From Neoceratodus forsteri (lineage: Eukaryota; Chordata; Ceratodontiformes; Ceratodontidae), in the NCBI GenBank assembly GCA_016271365.2, contig CM057454.1, positions 698,569,501 to 698,633,500 on the forward strand: 64,000 nt of DNA. The letters are read 5' to 3'. The notes below the pieces were generated by a model. The model was given only the letters and a program-made list of their open reading frames with translations. It was not told the origin of the DNA and ran no database searches. Positions 21,741-31,690 of the stretch are shown in pieces. Position 1 is the first letter of the stretch. Every line of letters starts with the position of its first letter. A program made the translations under genes and the position numbers.

Positions 21741-22049
21741 ATCCTAACCCACCACTCCCACCAGGGTTTGGCACTCCACATATATACACACCCTTCCCCC
21801 ACATAAAAGCACATCTTGCCTGCCCATAACCAATTTACCTAACCACATTTCTTTTTATTCTACCCTCCCACACTGTAAGAACCCAACCAACCAGTCACTC
21901 TCAACACTCTTGCACTGTGCACATCCATTCTTCAAAGAACCTCAATGTTTATCCTCATTTGGCCCTCACATACCACTTTCCACCTGTGTCCCAGATTTAG
22001 GAGCTTTAACTTAATCTATTGACAACCAATCACAGCACTCTACCCTCTC
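21741..22049. other. pyrimidine-rich sequence before Host-LINE
   Basis: Plus strand rich in CCCACC and CTCACA phrases; possibly the 5' untranslated region of the L2-like LINE that follows. No open frame. Confidence 0.35.
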
Positions 22050-22309
22050 ACCCGACCTACTTTGCCCTATGTAAGATACTCCTATAAAACCAGTTGTAGT
22101 TTCCGACATTCTCACTTACTCTCTGTGTTAAGTCTGAATGGTACATCAAACCCCTTCCCACAGCCAGTTCATACTCTTGAATACCTCACCAAACTCAAGC
22201 AAGCCAAAATCCTCACTCTGTCTATGACATCTCTACAGATTCTTCCTTCTCACTTAATCAAAAGCTCACTGTGCCCAATCCCACCACCCACCCAGTACCC
22301 CCAATCAAA

Positions 22310-22796
22310 ATGACCACCTTTGTACTCACCTTTGAAACATTCTTATTCTTATTCCTTGCACCTGTCAGTGGTCCACTCCACTTGGGAACCCCTTACTTCC
22401 ATCCACCTTGGGAAAATAACTCTCTCTACCTACAATACTCTGTAATTCCTTCCCACACAATGTTTTGAGCCTCCCAGTTACCTCCACACCCTCCCTCACA
22501 TGGGACATCCATGACTTTTCTCTTTGCCCCTGGTCCATGTCTCCACTCAGCCAACTGTATCAACAACATCTGCTTTCAGCACAGTTGCTACTCCCTACTT
22601 GGAAACCATCACAAGAACCAGCACCTACTAATCCACATCTCCCACTCCTCCCCTAATAAACTATATTACCTAACTCAGAGGCACAGACACTTAATCCATC
22701 TCTTACTTCTACTCTACGGCTCCTTCCACCCAAACCCAGACCCCTCCTCCTCACTCAACTCAGTCAATACTGCCCTTCCCCCAGTAGGTGGCAACA
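22310..22796 (+). pseudogene. Host-LINE leader ORF with signal-like start and 2A-like end
   Basis: The frame starts at ATG 22310. After MTTFVLTFET comes a hydrophobic core and small residues (FLFLFLAPVSG), which looks like a secretory signal. It continues about 145 residues, with one in-frame stop at 22466-22468, to a Leu run LLLLLYG and then the 2A-like segment at 22718-22744. No known domain lies between. The following residues run to the hAT insertion at 22797. With the insert skipped, the same frame enters the endonuclease domain at 27391. In L2/CR1-type LINEs a short N-terminal segment ending in a 2A-like motif is known; the signal-like start is my inference from hydropathy. Confidence 0.6.
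22718..22744 (+). other. 2A-like motif, degraded (Host-LINE)
   Basis: The codons read G-S-F-H-P-N-P-D-P preceded by LLLLLY. The family consensus for LINE 2A-like sites is G-D-(V/I)-x-x-N-P-G-P after a Leu-rich stretch. Here the Asp is Ser and the final Gly is Asp, so ribosome skipping would not be expected in this copy. Confidence 0.6.
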
Positions 22797-23164
22797 CAGG
22801 GCTTGACAAATCTCAAAATTATGTAGTGGTCCAGGACAACTGACTTTTCCAAAAATGGTAATCCCACTGTTGTGAGTGGTAGTCCAATGGTCAGAAGGCC
22901 ATATTTTAAGGAAATTGTGTAGCAGCAAAGTAAATGGCTGTCATTCTATTATTAATACTACATGGTGTGGGCTATAGAAAACAGTAAAAACAAAGATGTA
23001 ATGACCTTTAAATGTTTCTTTTTAATACAGATTGAGTGATCTGAAGTCTGAATCAAGTGGTGCTCAACTCTGTCCAGTCCTTAGTCACAAGCCAGAATGC
23101 AGCATAGAGTAATTAAGTCAAATATAATCAGAACTCAGATTCAGAACTGTCACCAACATCAAGC

Positions 23165-25632
23165 ATTAGTGGTGCTAGGACAGGATGATGGTGATGGTGG
23201 AGCAGAAGCAGCAGCAGCAGTGCTAGCAGCATGAAATACAGTAGCATCAGATTCAGTTGTATCAGCAGCAGCAGCATGCCCATGAACATGTCGAATGCCT
23301 GGACCACACAGGAGCCAGTGGTTTATTGCTGGATCTGGATTGAAGTCACATAGTTTGGGACCCTCTACTGCTATCTGAAGAAGTGACTGTAGTGTGTCAT
23401 CTGCCAGACATGTCCTTATTTTTGTCTTTATCAGGTTTTAAATGGAGAACACTCGTCGCACTTTGCAGTTGACACACTCTTTGCTAGTAGTATTTCCATT
23501 AACTCTAGAATGTGAACAATCTGGAGCGTTTTTTCTTTCAGCAATCTTGTATGCACCTGCAGATAGGGTTTGTCAACTGCAGATTTCAGAAGTGCCTTAA
23601 ATGCAGCATATTCTGATCTAATATTTTCCTGCTGCTCTTCAATGGAAAAATTAAAATATGCTGCCAGATTAGACACTTCATTGGTCCCAAACTCCACAAG
23701 TTGTTCTCTTGGTAGATCAAACTATTTAAAATCCAAACAGGTGAACCATTTCTGAAGCACCAGAAATGTTTAAATCTTACATCGATGTAATCTGTTGCTG
23801 CACGTCGCTAATGTCTGCAGTTGTGTATGAGTCCCAAAATTGATTTCAGGATAGTTGCCTTTGAATGTGAGGGGCACAGTCTTCTCGACTCCCTTCTGTG
23901 AAATTACATAATCCAAGCATCTGTTCTGAGGTTTGTAATGAGCTATGAAAGCCATCATGTATTTCCCTGGCTTTGATTTCAGTTCCATCTGCTGGAGAAG
24001 GCAGGTCTCAATGATATGTAGTACTTCAAGAATTATTAAGTCATCTCTTTGAAACTGCAGGGAAAGATTTCTAAGTATGGGCAAAAAATCTTGAAGGATA
24101 TAAAAGTGATTTGACAAACTGTACAGACTGTACCTCTTTAACAGCACCTTTGCTTTTGAACCATCAGCAACAGATGCAATTTGTTGCAAATGCTGAACAA
24201 CTGTAGGTAGATTCACCTGAACTGTGTGAACTGTCATGTGATCTACTGGCCAGCTATCTCACCTGTTTAATTGCATTAAAGTGTGCCAGTACAATATCTA
24301 TCACATGTGCAATTTCTTGTAGCTCTCATCTTTTTGGACTATAGTGGTAGAATTTAAATATGCTCTTTAGAGTATTTTCAAGCTTTGATATGAAGGGGTT
24401 TGGTTTCATTACATCAAGAACTGCCAACTCCAGTTTATGGGCAACACAATGCATGGCAATGATGTGAGGACAGTGGTCCCCTAACTTCGCAACGGTTCCA
24501 CCCCCTTTCACCCATCATTACACTTGCCCCATCAAAATTGGCAGAAATCAAAAGTGGCCCTGGATTGCTTACATTTGATAGGTCAGTGAGCGGTACATGT
24601 AGTGAATCTAATACACTTTTTATTGCATTAAAGACACCTTCAGCATGCGCAAATTACAAGGGCACAGCCTGGATCAGATATGTACATACATCTTTTGTGT
24701 TAGGGTCTACGTAATGCAGGAACACATTTTCCCATTCAATTATAGCCACATCAGTGCTGCCATCAGCAAGAACTGTCACATATTTAGCATTCTTAAGAGT
24801 CTGTGTCTGGGTTTTGGAAAGAACAGCAGATATAGGTCTGCAAAAGTTTCTGGCTCGCTAATCATTGGTATAATTCATACCTAGCTTAATAACATTTTTC
24901 TCTTATAATTCACATAGCTATTTCATATCAGAAAAAGGTGCAAATTTCTTGCAATGGAGAGCATTGTGTTGAACAGACATCTAATCTTCACCTTTGTGGC
25001 CTCTTCCACTGTGCAAAGACTTGATAAGGCGGTGACTCTGCAATATCACACTGAACTGCTCACCTCCCACTTTCCAGAATATGATGGTTCTGGCATAACA
25101 CATGCAGATTTGACTTTTCATGTGCCTGTAGTGACTCAATACAAAAGTTGTTATAGCCTGCTGCAAGGACATTTGGTTCTTTTGAAAAGGCTGGAATTGC
25201 AATAGTGGGGCACTTTTCACACACAGTGCAAAACATCAGTCCATTTTTATCATCATATCTCAACCATTTATAAGTGTTCAACCAGTGAGATTGAAACATT
25301 CTTGTCCTTTTCTCCTGGTCATCTTTTTTGTCTTTAGAGATCATGCCTCCTTGCCAACTCAGCAAAGTTAGGTTTGTAGGACAGGAGGAAACAGATGCTT
25401 CCACTTCACAGTTTAATTTATCATTGATGAATGCTGCTGCTGCTGCTGCACATCAGCCTCAGTTGCTGTTATGTCCATTACCACAGCAGAAAAAGACTTA
25501 ATGTCTCTTTTATCTTGAGAAGACTGTCTTTCTGTTTGGCTAGGCCCAGTGGCAGCTGCTACTCCCGACCACATAGAAAAAAAGAGTCTTTTGTTTCTTA
25601 TTCTTTTGCATGGCTATATTTTTATTTGTCAT
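23165..25632 (-). pseudogene. hAT transposase, TTF-type zinc finger, decayed
   Basis: This enzyme family cuts and rejoins the transposon ends. The minus-strand start may be ATG at 25632-25630, followed by a lysine-rich segment and a Gln run (about 25430-25450). A TTF-like zinc finger follows: HWLNTYKWLRYDDKNGLMFC with a Cys-x2-Cys and a His-x5-His (25100-25310). Then come the block HCVAHKLELAVLDV (24400-24450), the long helical open frame 23770-24237, and the C-terminal dimerisation motif read as STAKCDE then NLIKTKIRTCLADDTLQSLL (23380-23480), with a frameshift between. It ends with DPAINHWLL (23310-23340) and an Ala/Ser tail. It resembles the ZNF862/KIAA1586-type hAT group. Several frameshifts make it inactive. 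Confidence 0.82.
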
Positions 25633-26179
25633 GTTTTTAACTTTTTTCCACACTTGCTTACTCTGCAAATGAAATGTATTTTATAATACCTGTGTGTGAG
25701 TGTCCTCCTTTCTTGACTGAGTGTGGGTGGGGGGAGGCAGGTAGTGTTAGGGTAATGCTTGGGTGGGTGAACAACAGTGAACACAGGAAACACACTTTAT
25801 TCTGTTTATGTTGAAATTCACAATGCTCAAGTGACCTCACTGAGGCAGCCAGCTAGAGTCAGGGACACAGCAATATAGGAGCGTAGTACTAGCTACACAT
25901 TACACACTTTACACAGGCTAAACTTTTTAACTTCAGTACACTGTACTTTCTTCAGAATATTTTTATGTATTTTGTATTTCTCTCCATCACTTGTTCTCTT
26001 TTCAGGTTTTTTTATTTAATTTCTGCCTCTCTCTGCCCTACTGTCCTCCACTACTGTCCCTCACCCGGCCTCAACACACACAGGCTGGATTTAATGTCTC
26101 ACACAGTTGCAGCAGTTTAAAATGTGATTTTTTCTTTTAATTAAATATATTTTTCTTTTCCAATTTCTACCCCACCTCT

Positions 26180-26460
26180 CCCTCTCCTTTTTATTAAGTT
26201 TTCTTAGGGCACCACACAAACAAAGCCCTCACTCCTTTATTCCTAGCCCTTGCTTTTATTAAGTTTTCATAGGGCAGGTAGGCAACAGGGCAGCACACAG
26301 TCAAAGCCTCTCACACTTTTGTTTCTTCTCAGTTTTTAAGTTTTAGGCAACACACACAGACCCTCACTCTTATTTCTTACACTGTGTTAGGGCAGCATTT
26401 TATTATTTTTTGGCAACACAAACTTTTAGCCCCCGCTTTTTTATTTCTTCTCAGACAGCT
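26180..26460. repeat. subterminal degenerate tandem repeat in the hAT element
   Basis: TTTTATTAAGTTTTCNTAGGGCA and GGCANCACACANNCAAAGCC, then CTCACTC-TTTATTTC, recur about three to four times at roughly 75-90 bp spacing. Repeats of this kind near hAT ends can be transposase binding sites. Here that is only a suggestion. Confidence 0.5.
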
Positions 26461-27390
26461 AGCTAGAGTAGACTGCAAGTTTTCTGTCTGCCAACTTTGC
26501 CCCAATTCTGTTCTGTTGTAGCTCAGCAGTCAGCTCACTGTACTTTTTTTTTTCAGTACTTTCTTTTTGTACTTTATTTCTGACTGTTCCCTCGATCTCT
26601 GTGTGGCAAAAGCCACTAAGCCACTAGCCAAGTAAAAGGCCAATATGGACCCAAACCAGACCTCCCACTGTCTCTCACCCAATTCTCTAGGCTCCCCTCT
26701 GGTCCTAAATACCTTCCCCACCCCTGCTTCTCTCAAAACAAATTGATATTCATTCAGTATTTTTTTTCACCAGTCTGACTCCCATAAGCTTGCTAGCAAT
26801 TAGGAAAAAACTGACTCTCAGTCCAAACACACATGCTCCGATCGCACTGAGATGCATCCAAGTCTGCTGCTGAGGTGAAAATGGTGCTTTACCTAACTGC
26901 CAGCAAATGTTCTCTCCAGCCCCCGCACTCCTCCCCTCATGCCAGGACTGACAGACACTGCTACTACCGTACAACTGAATCCATTTGTTGGACCACCTGT
27001 CAGTCCTGTGGATGGCTCTGGTACAGATTATGTGTTGGCTGGGTGGGTGGGCTGGTTGGGTGGGAGGCAGTTCAGATTGCTGTGGGGCAGGCATCCAGGC
27101 GAGCGTGCAGATTGCATTTACTCCAGCTTCCATTCTTCATGCAGCATACCACATGGGGCGCCAATTTGCTGAACTCACAATCATGTGACTGGTGGCGGAG
27201 CTCTACTCACATGGAGGAAGGACATCTAGTTGCCAAAACCACACATAGCAGGCAGCTAAAGTAAAAAAGAAATGCAAGGCAGTCAGCACTACTTTGGTAG
27301 TCCATGGACAACCAATACCATTAAAAGTGCTTCTCCCTAATTAGTTCATGCTAGCCTGGGACATCAGGTTCTGGGATTTGTTGACCCCTG

Positions 27391-27745
27391 TGGCAACATG
27401 ATTTAGATTGTTTACTGAAACATCCAGAGTTTTATGGATAGAAAAGCAGATTTCAAATCATGTGCCTCAGCCAACAACTTTGATGTTATAGCCCTCACAG
27501 ATACTTGGCTAACTGAAAAATTCCTTCCAGTGAAATTCATCTTGATGATTACTATGTCACCAGGAGAGACAGTATTGTCAAAGGGGTGGGGACTGCTGCC
27601 CATTTCAGATCAAGGTACTGTTGTGCAGTTTACTATCATCTGCAAGGGTTATTGAAAATCTGTATGCCTGACTTACCTTGCTCTAACTGTGTGCCATTGC
27701 TCCCCTCTACTGATTATTTCTGCTTTTACACCTGGCTCAGACAGA
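27391..27745 (+). pseudogene. Host-LINE fragment 2: N-terminal endonuclease
   Basis: After the hAT target duplication the frame gives NIQSFMDRKADFKSCASANN and FDVIALTDTWL, the start of an apurinic-type endonuclease domain; the usual catalytic Glu of T-E-T-W is Asp in this copy. Further on, other frames give YYVTRRD-like residues and LKICMPDLPCSNC (27660-27690). The region from there to about 27745 is ambiguous between this element and the 5' end of Guest-LINE. The next Host-LINE piece resumes near 42545. Confidence 0.75.
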
Positions 27746-28045
27746 GGAACTACTGCGCAGCATCAGTGGAGGAGGAGGGCAGTGAAATATAAAAGAACCT
27801 GCTGCCTATAGCAGGAGAGTTGTAGAGGAGCGTGAGTGAGCAAGCACCACTCAGCACTGAAATTTGTTGATTAGTGTAATGAATTGCAATGTAAGAAGAG
27901 AAGGTATTGTAGTTTGTAAAATTTATCATAGTCAGACATTTTAAAAAGTCAAAGGTTTTAAAATTAATAGTCTGTCCTTGTTAGGGTTGGAATATAAGTT
28001 ATATCAACACAAGTTTTAACCTGTTCTTTGGGTAATTAAGTTATC

Positions 28046-28438
28046 TTGATATTTAAGCAAGACCTGTGTGATTGGGTTGTGAAATATAGTAATTTAATGA
28101 TGCATTGTATATGGGTGGTGAGTTTTGTGGTGTGTGCCATTTTGTTCTGCTCATTGGATGGCTTAGTGCAGAAAATCCACTGGGCAGAAGAAAATGGGAT
28201 TTATGATAATAGGCTTCAGCTGGAATTTCAGAATAGTGATAACAAACCAGAGGTTAGTAATATTGTACTTGGCCTTATGGGTAAATGGGAAGTTGGAAAT
28301 TTAGGGTATTTTTTAAACTCTAGGAAAATAGATCTCTGTTTATATTGCTTAATAACAAAAAGACTACAGGAATCGGGGGGTATGGAAGAAAATCCTGGAC
28401 CTCTGGAAAATATAGAATTAAAATGGACAAAAGCATGA
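28046..28438 (+). pseudogene. Guest-LINE leader ORF with signal-like start and 2A-like motif
   Basis: The open frame has no ATG at its first codon (TTG); the first Met pair is at 28097. From there MMHCIWVVSFVVCAILFC is a short positive-poor start followed by a 14-residue hydrophobic core, like a signal peptide or anchor. About 95 polar residues follow, with no known domain. The frame ends with the 2A-like motif at 28379-28402 and twelve more residues before TGA at 28436-28438. The endonuclease (MVHLNICSLM, from 28448) is in the same frame, so the original ORF was probably leader-2A-endonuclease-reverse transcriptase in one polyprotein. Confidence 0.68.
28379..28402 (+). other. 2A-like motif (Guest-LINE)
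   Basis: The codons read G-M-E-E-N-P-G-P preceded by LQESG. The canonical form is D-(V/I)-E-x-N-P-G-P. The core E-E-N-P-G-P is intact; Asp is Gly and Val is Met, each one transition from the canonical codon (GAT to GGT, GTG to ATG). 2A-like sequences before the endonuclease are known in APE-type LINEs. Confidence 0.75.
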
Positions 28439-28447
28439 GGGTTAAAA

Positions 28448-29987
28448 ATGGTACATTTAAATATTTGTAGTCTTATGCCAAAAAAAAAAAAGGAACTGGA
28501 AGCTTGGCTTGAGGTACATAAACCAGATTTAATGCTGATAACTGAAACTTGGTTGAAACCCAAAAGAGATGATTACTTAATAGGAATTTTGGGTTACAAT
28601 CCCTTAAGAAAAGACAGGCCAGGGAAAGGGGGGGTTAGTAATTTTTTTTTGAAATGCATTTAGAGGTAAAAGAAATACCCTCCCCAGTATTAGGTTCAGG
28701 ATCTGAGTGTCTTTTTGTAGAAATGGTATTGGGCAAAACAAATTAATTAAATGTGCGATGTGTATATAATTCTCCAAATTCTAAGATTCAGGGATTGGAG
28801 GAATTAACTAAAATATTGGAAGGATATAGCAAAAAGGAGTTAATTGTAATGGGAGATTTGAATTTAAATTGGTGGGGGACTGAGGTAAATAAATACAGGA
28901 AGTTGCTGCAGGGAGTGAACCTTGAACAAATTATAACAGATGGAACAAGATTAAATAATAAAACAAAGCAATTTAGTTTAATTGATTAAGTATTGGTAAG
29001 TAATGTAAAAAATAATGGAATCTCTGGGGTATTAGCTGATGTAATTAGTGACCATCATCTAATTTACTGTGTTTGGGGGAATGGGAGACCTAAGGGTACA
29101 TTGTGTAGTGGAAAACAGAACTTTAAATGAAGAGAATTTGTTAGCTATTAAACAAGATCTATCACTGGTCAATTGGACCCAATTAAACAATATTAGAGAT
29201 GTTAATAAAGCAGTAAGTATATTCACTGAAACTTTAAATGCAATAATTCACAAACGAGCCACAATAAAAAAGAGAAGAGTGAGGGGCAATAGAAACAAAT
29301 GGTTAAATTCTAAATTGTTTAAACTAATGAAGGAAAGAGATGCAGCTAACCAATTATGTAGAAAAACTAGGTTAGAATCAGACTGGAACCACTACAGACA
29401 GTTGAGAAACAGATGTAAAAAAGAAATAAAAAGATCTAAGGTTGAGTTCTATAGGAAGGAACCGGTTACTACTTTTCATGACAAAAAACAGTTTTGGAGA
29501 AATGTGAATAATTTGCTGGCACCTAAAAAGAGAATAATATAATTGGTTTAGTTAAAGAACAACAGGTGATTACAGGGAAAAAGGTAATGGCAGATTACTT
29601 GAATGAAAAATTCACTGATCTAGATGAGTATCTTTTGGATTTTGGGAAAAGGGTTAAATTTAGAATGCCTGACCAAAGTAATAATTTACCTAAGTTTTAT
29701 TTGAAGAAAATCACATGGAATGAAGTTTATCAGGAACTCTTAAAATTAAATAAAATAAAAGGACCTGGGTTTGATCAGCTAGAATCAAGAATATTAAAAA
29801 TAATGACAAATGAGATTGCAAAACCACTGCAGTTAATTTTTAATACATCACTTGAAGCAAAAATTGTACCGACTATGTGGAAGAAAGCAATAGTGATTCC
29901 AATTTTTAAAGGAACCTTGCTGTAAATTACAGACCAATTTCTCTCCTGTCTATAGTGGGAAAAATCCAGGAAAATGGATCCATTCAC
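28448..29987 (+). pseudogene. Guest-LINE endonuclease and start of reverse transcriptase
   Basis: In order: MVHLNICSLM and LMLITETWLK (28448-28560, with the catalytic Glu), VYNSPNSK and IVMGDLNLNWWG (28750-28880, with Asp and Asn), ISDHHLIYCVW (29045-29075, with the SDH triad end), and a linker to KNKWLNSKLFKL-like residues (29300). Then come the reverse-transcriptase start KIKGPGFDQLESRILK (29750-29800), WKKAIVIPIFK (29880-29910) and a frameshifted NYRPISLLSIVGKI (29925-29965). Pieces lie in at least three frames. The domain stops at the 8-bp repeat at 29988-29995 and resumes at 37464. Confidence 0.82.
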
Positions 29988-30630
29988 ATATCTGGAATGT
30001 GTAGTACGGTATGGGCTGCACGCACATTGGCTCACGCTGTGGATCAATAGGTGTACCTACCGACGGTGTCAGTCAGCGGGTGGCAGGGCAGCAGGTGGGT
30101 GGGGTGCTGCTGCCCACCACTGACCGGGGGGAGTGGGGAGGTGGGGATCAGTGGACAGGTGGGGAGGGGGTCCACTGGACTACCAGGGATATAGGAGTCT
30201 TTTATTTCTTTACTTTAGCCCGCGATTGGGCAGACAGCGGGTCCACTGGACCACCAGGGATATAAGAGTCTTTTATTTCTTTACATAAGCCCATAATCAG
30301 GCAGTCAGCAGTCCACTGGACCACCAGGGATATTGGACCTTATTCATTTAACTGATGCCTGTGATCGGGCATGAGGGGGGTGTCACCATGGAGGTGCAGC
30401 CAGAGCTCGGGTGGCCACCCACAGGTGGCAGCTGCCATGTTGCACCCTGCAATATGGCAACTCACTTGTGGGTGGCCAGCCATTGCTCCTTTTTTCTTTG
30501 GATCAACTTTGTGCAGTGCAAGTAGGGGTTGCAAATGCATGGCTCAGCACATCCCAGGCTGAATATTGGGATGTGCAGAGTGTGCATGGGCACACCCCTC
30601 CTCCCTGCACCTGCATACATTACTGATAAG
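29988..30630. mobile_element. unclassified element, left part, 8-bp flanking repeat
   Basis: ATATCTGG at 29988-29995 is repeated at 37456-37463. Between them, excluding the L1, lies about 730 bp: 29996-30630 and 37344-37455. Skipping it with one repeat copy returns Guest-LINE to frame (W-I-H-S-H-I-W then P-Q-V-F-T-D-A). The left part contains three units of about 70 bp starting TCCACTGGACCACCAGGGAT (30171, 30242, 30312). The right part has GTTGCACATGGTGCAAC-type palindromes. An 8-bp duplication suggests hAT, but the ends do not form a clear inverted repeat, so the class is open. Confidence 0.6.
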
Positions 30631-30823
30631 AGAGATCACGTGATGCGTCTGGCCGGCTAGCTGCTGCCTCCTCAAGCTCCCGCTCTCCCTCTTTATAATC
30701 TTTTACAATCAACAGTTTTTTAGGCTAATTCCATGGAGCCTGCCTACCTGACACGATAGTCTTATTCCAGCAGAGGTCGTCTAGGGGGATTTTAGCTCTC
30801 TACAGATAGATCGGTGAGTGAGA
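30631..30823 (+). promoter_or_regulatory. L1 5' leader
   Basis: 193 bases between the target duplication and ORF1, containing CACGTG at about 30638. In L1 elements this segment holds the internal promoter. I see no further defined site. Confidence 0.5.
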
Positions 30824-31690
30824 ATGGAGACTGAAATGAAGGTGGCCCTACCAAGGCATACACCACCGGTCTCGCCTGATAAACAGGCCAAGAAAGCAAA
30901 GGCCCAGCAGCAATCATTACCTGTCAAACAGCTAAGTGCCCTTTCTGCCCCGATGCTGCTATCCAAAGAGTACTTTCTGCAGGAATTACAACCTTTTAAG
31001 GAGACACTACAGGATATAGCGACCGATCTCAAAAATCTCCATAGTGAGATGGCTGACCCTAAAACCCTGGCAACTGATAACAAAGCACACACCCACTCCC
31101 TGGACGTTTGGTGCGATAAAGCTGACCCCGAACTGAAACAATTAAGGCAACAAATTACCAAGCTGCAGCTGAAAATGGAGGACCTGGAGGGCCGCAGCAG
31201 AAGAAACAATATTTTGATTCTCAGTTTACCTGAAGGGGTTGAGGGTTCCTCTGCCATAGCATTTGTGCAGAAGTGTTTTACTAAGATCGTTGGGCCATCA
31301 CCACATAATCCTACCTACCTAATTGAACGGGCACATAGAGCTCTCTGTCCAAAGCCAGACGATTCTGCTCAACCTAGACCGATGATCATCTGGCTGCTTA
31401 ACTACCTTGAAAAACAGCATATTCTCTTGAAAACCAGGGAATTACATACCATCTACTGGGAAGAGAAATGGCTGTGCATTACCCAGGACCTGCCCTTTGA
31501 AACCCGTCAGTGGAGAGCCACATTCCACCCAGTGGTTAGTAAACTGATTGCGGCCAGCATTAAATTTAGGATGGCTTATCCTGCGCGTCTCCAGGTTCTA
31601 ATAGATGGCATGTGGCAATCCTATGATTCTGTTGCCCAGGCTCAAGCAGATCTGGCAAAGAAGATGCCCTCACTATTCAAAACCCCATGA
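30824..31690 (+). CDS. L1 ORF1 protein, RNA-binding chaperone, open
   Basis: The ORF1 protein coats L1 RNA as a trimer and acts as a nucleic acid chaperone. ATG at 30824 is chosen because the open frame's earlier codon at 30818 is GTG. The 288-residue frame is uninterrupted. Residues about 50-130 form a heptad-rich coiled coil (LQELQPFKETLQDIATDLKN, then LRQQITKLQLKMEDLEG). The RRM-like domain starts at RSRRNNILILSLPEGVEG (about 126) and includes IERAHRAL. The C-terminal domain contains FRMAYPARLQVLIDG (about 247-262). Length and order match vertebrate L1 ORF1. The lack of stops contrasts with ORF2 and may be chance or younger age. Confidence 0.88.
   Translation: METEMKVALPRHTPPVSPDKQAKKAKAQQQSLPVKQLSALSAPMLLSKEYFLQELQPFKETLQDIATDLKNLHSEMADPKTLATDNKAHTHSLDVWCDKADPELKQLRQQITKLQLKMEDLEGRSRRNNILILSLPEGVEGSSAIAFVQKCFTKIVGPSPHNPTYLIERAHRALCPKPDDSAQPRPMIIWLLNYLEKQHILLKTRELHTIYWEEKWLCITQDLPFETRQWRATFHPVVSKLIAASIKFRMAYPARLQVLIDGMWQSYDSVAQAQADLAKKMPSLFKTP

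Larger units (their letters stand above)
22050..22796 (+). mobile_element. Host-LINE fragment 1 of 6 (5' end, L2-like)
   Basis: This is the 5' portion of an L2-like LINE whose remaining pieces lie at 27391-27745, 42541-42990, 43785-44650, 45255-45785 and 47010-48032. It carries a leader reading frame (22310-22796) that stays in frame with the endonuclease start found after the hAT insertion. The outer 5' limit is approximate. Its identity as the same element rests on protein continuity across the hAT insertion and on the order and strand of the later pieces. Confidence 0.7.
22797..27390 (-). mobile_element. complete hAT transposon, 4.6 kb, 8-bp target duplication
   Basis: The left terminus is CAGGGCTTGACAAATCTCA. 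The right terminus on the reverse strand is CAGGGGTCAACAAATCCCA, identical at 15 of 19 positions. The octamer TGGCAACA directly precedes the left end (22789-22796) and directly follows the right end (27391-27398), a perfect 8-bp target-site duplication. A decayed transposase on the minus strand lies at about 23165-25632. The rest is non-coding, with a short subterminal repeat array at 26180-26460. It interrupts Host-LINE between its 2A-like leader and its endonuclease. Confidence 0.93.
27746..29995 (+). mobile_element. Guest-LINE fragment 1 (5' half, CR1/L2/Rex1 group)
   Basis: It includes a GC-richer 5' leader (about 27746-28040), a leader ORF with a 2A-like motif, endonuclease, and the start of the reverse transcriptase. 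The element continues at 37464-37994 and 41460-42540. The duplicated host sequence is plausibly CTCTAACTG (27682) against CTCCAATTA (42548), both at the same SN(C/Y) codons of Host-LINE; this is diverged and therefore tentative. Confidence 0.75.

Noticed and set aside
28046..28096. Guest-LINE leader start at 28046
   Set aside because: The codon is TTG; the first Met codons are at 28097 and 28100, just before the hydrophobic core.
30818..30823. L1 ORF1 start at 30818
   Set aside because: The codon is GTG; the first ATG in frame is at 30824.
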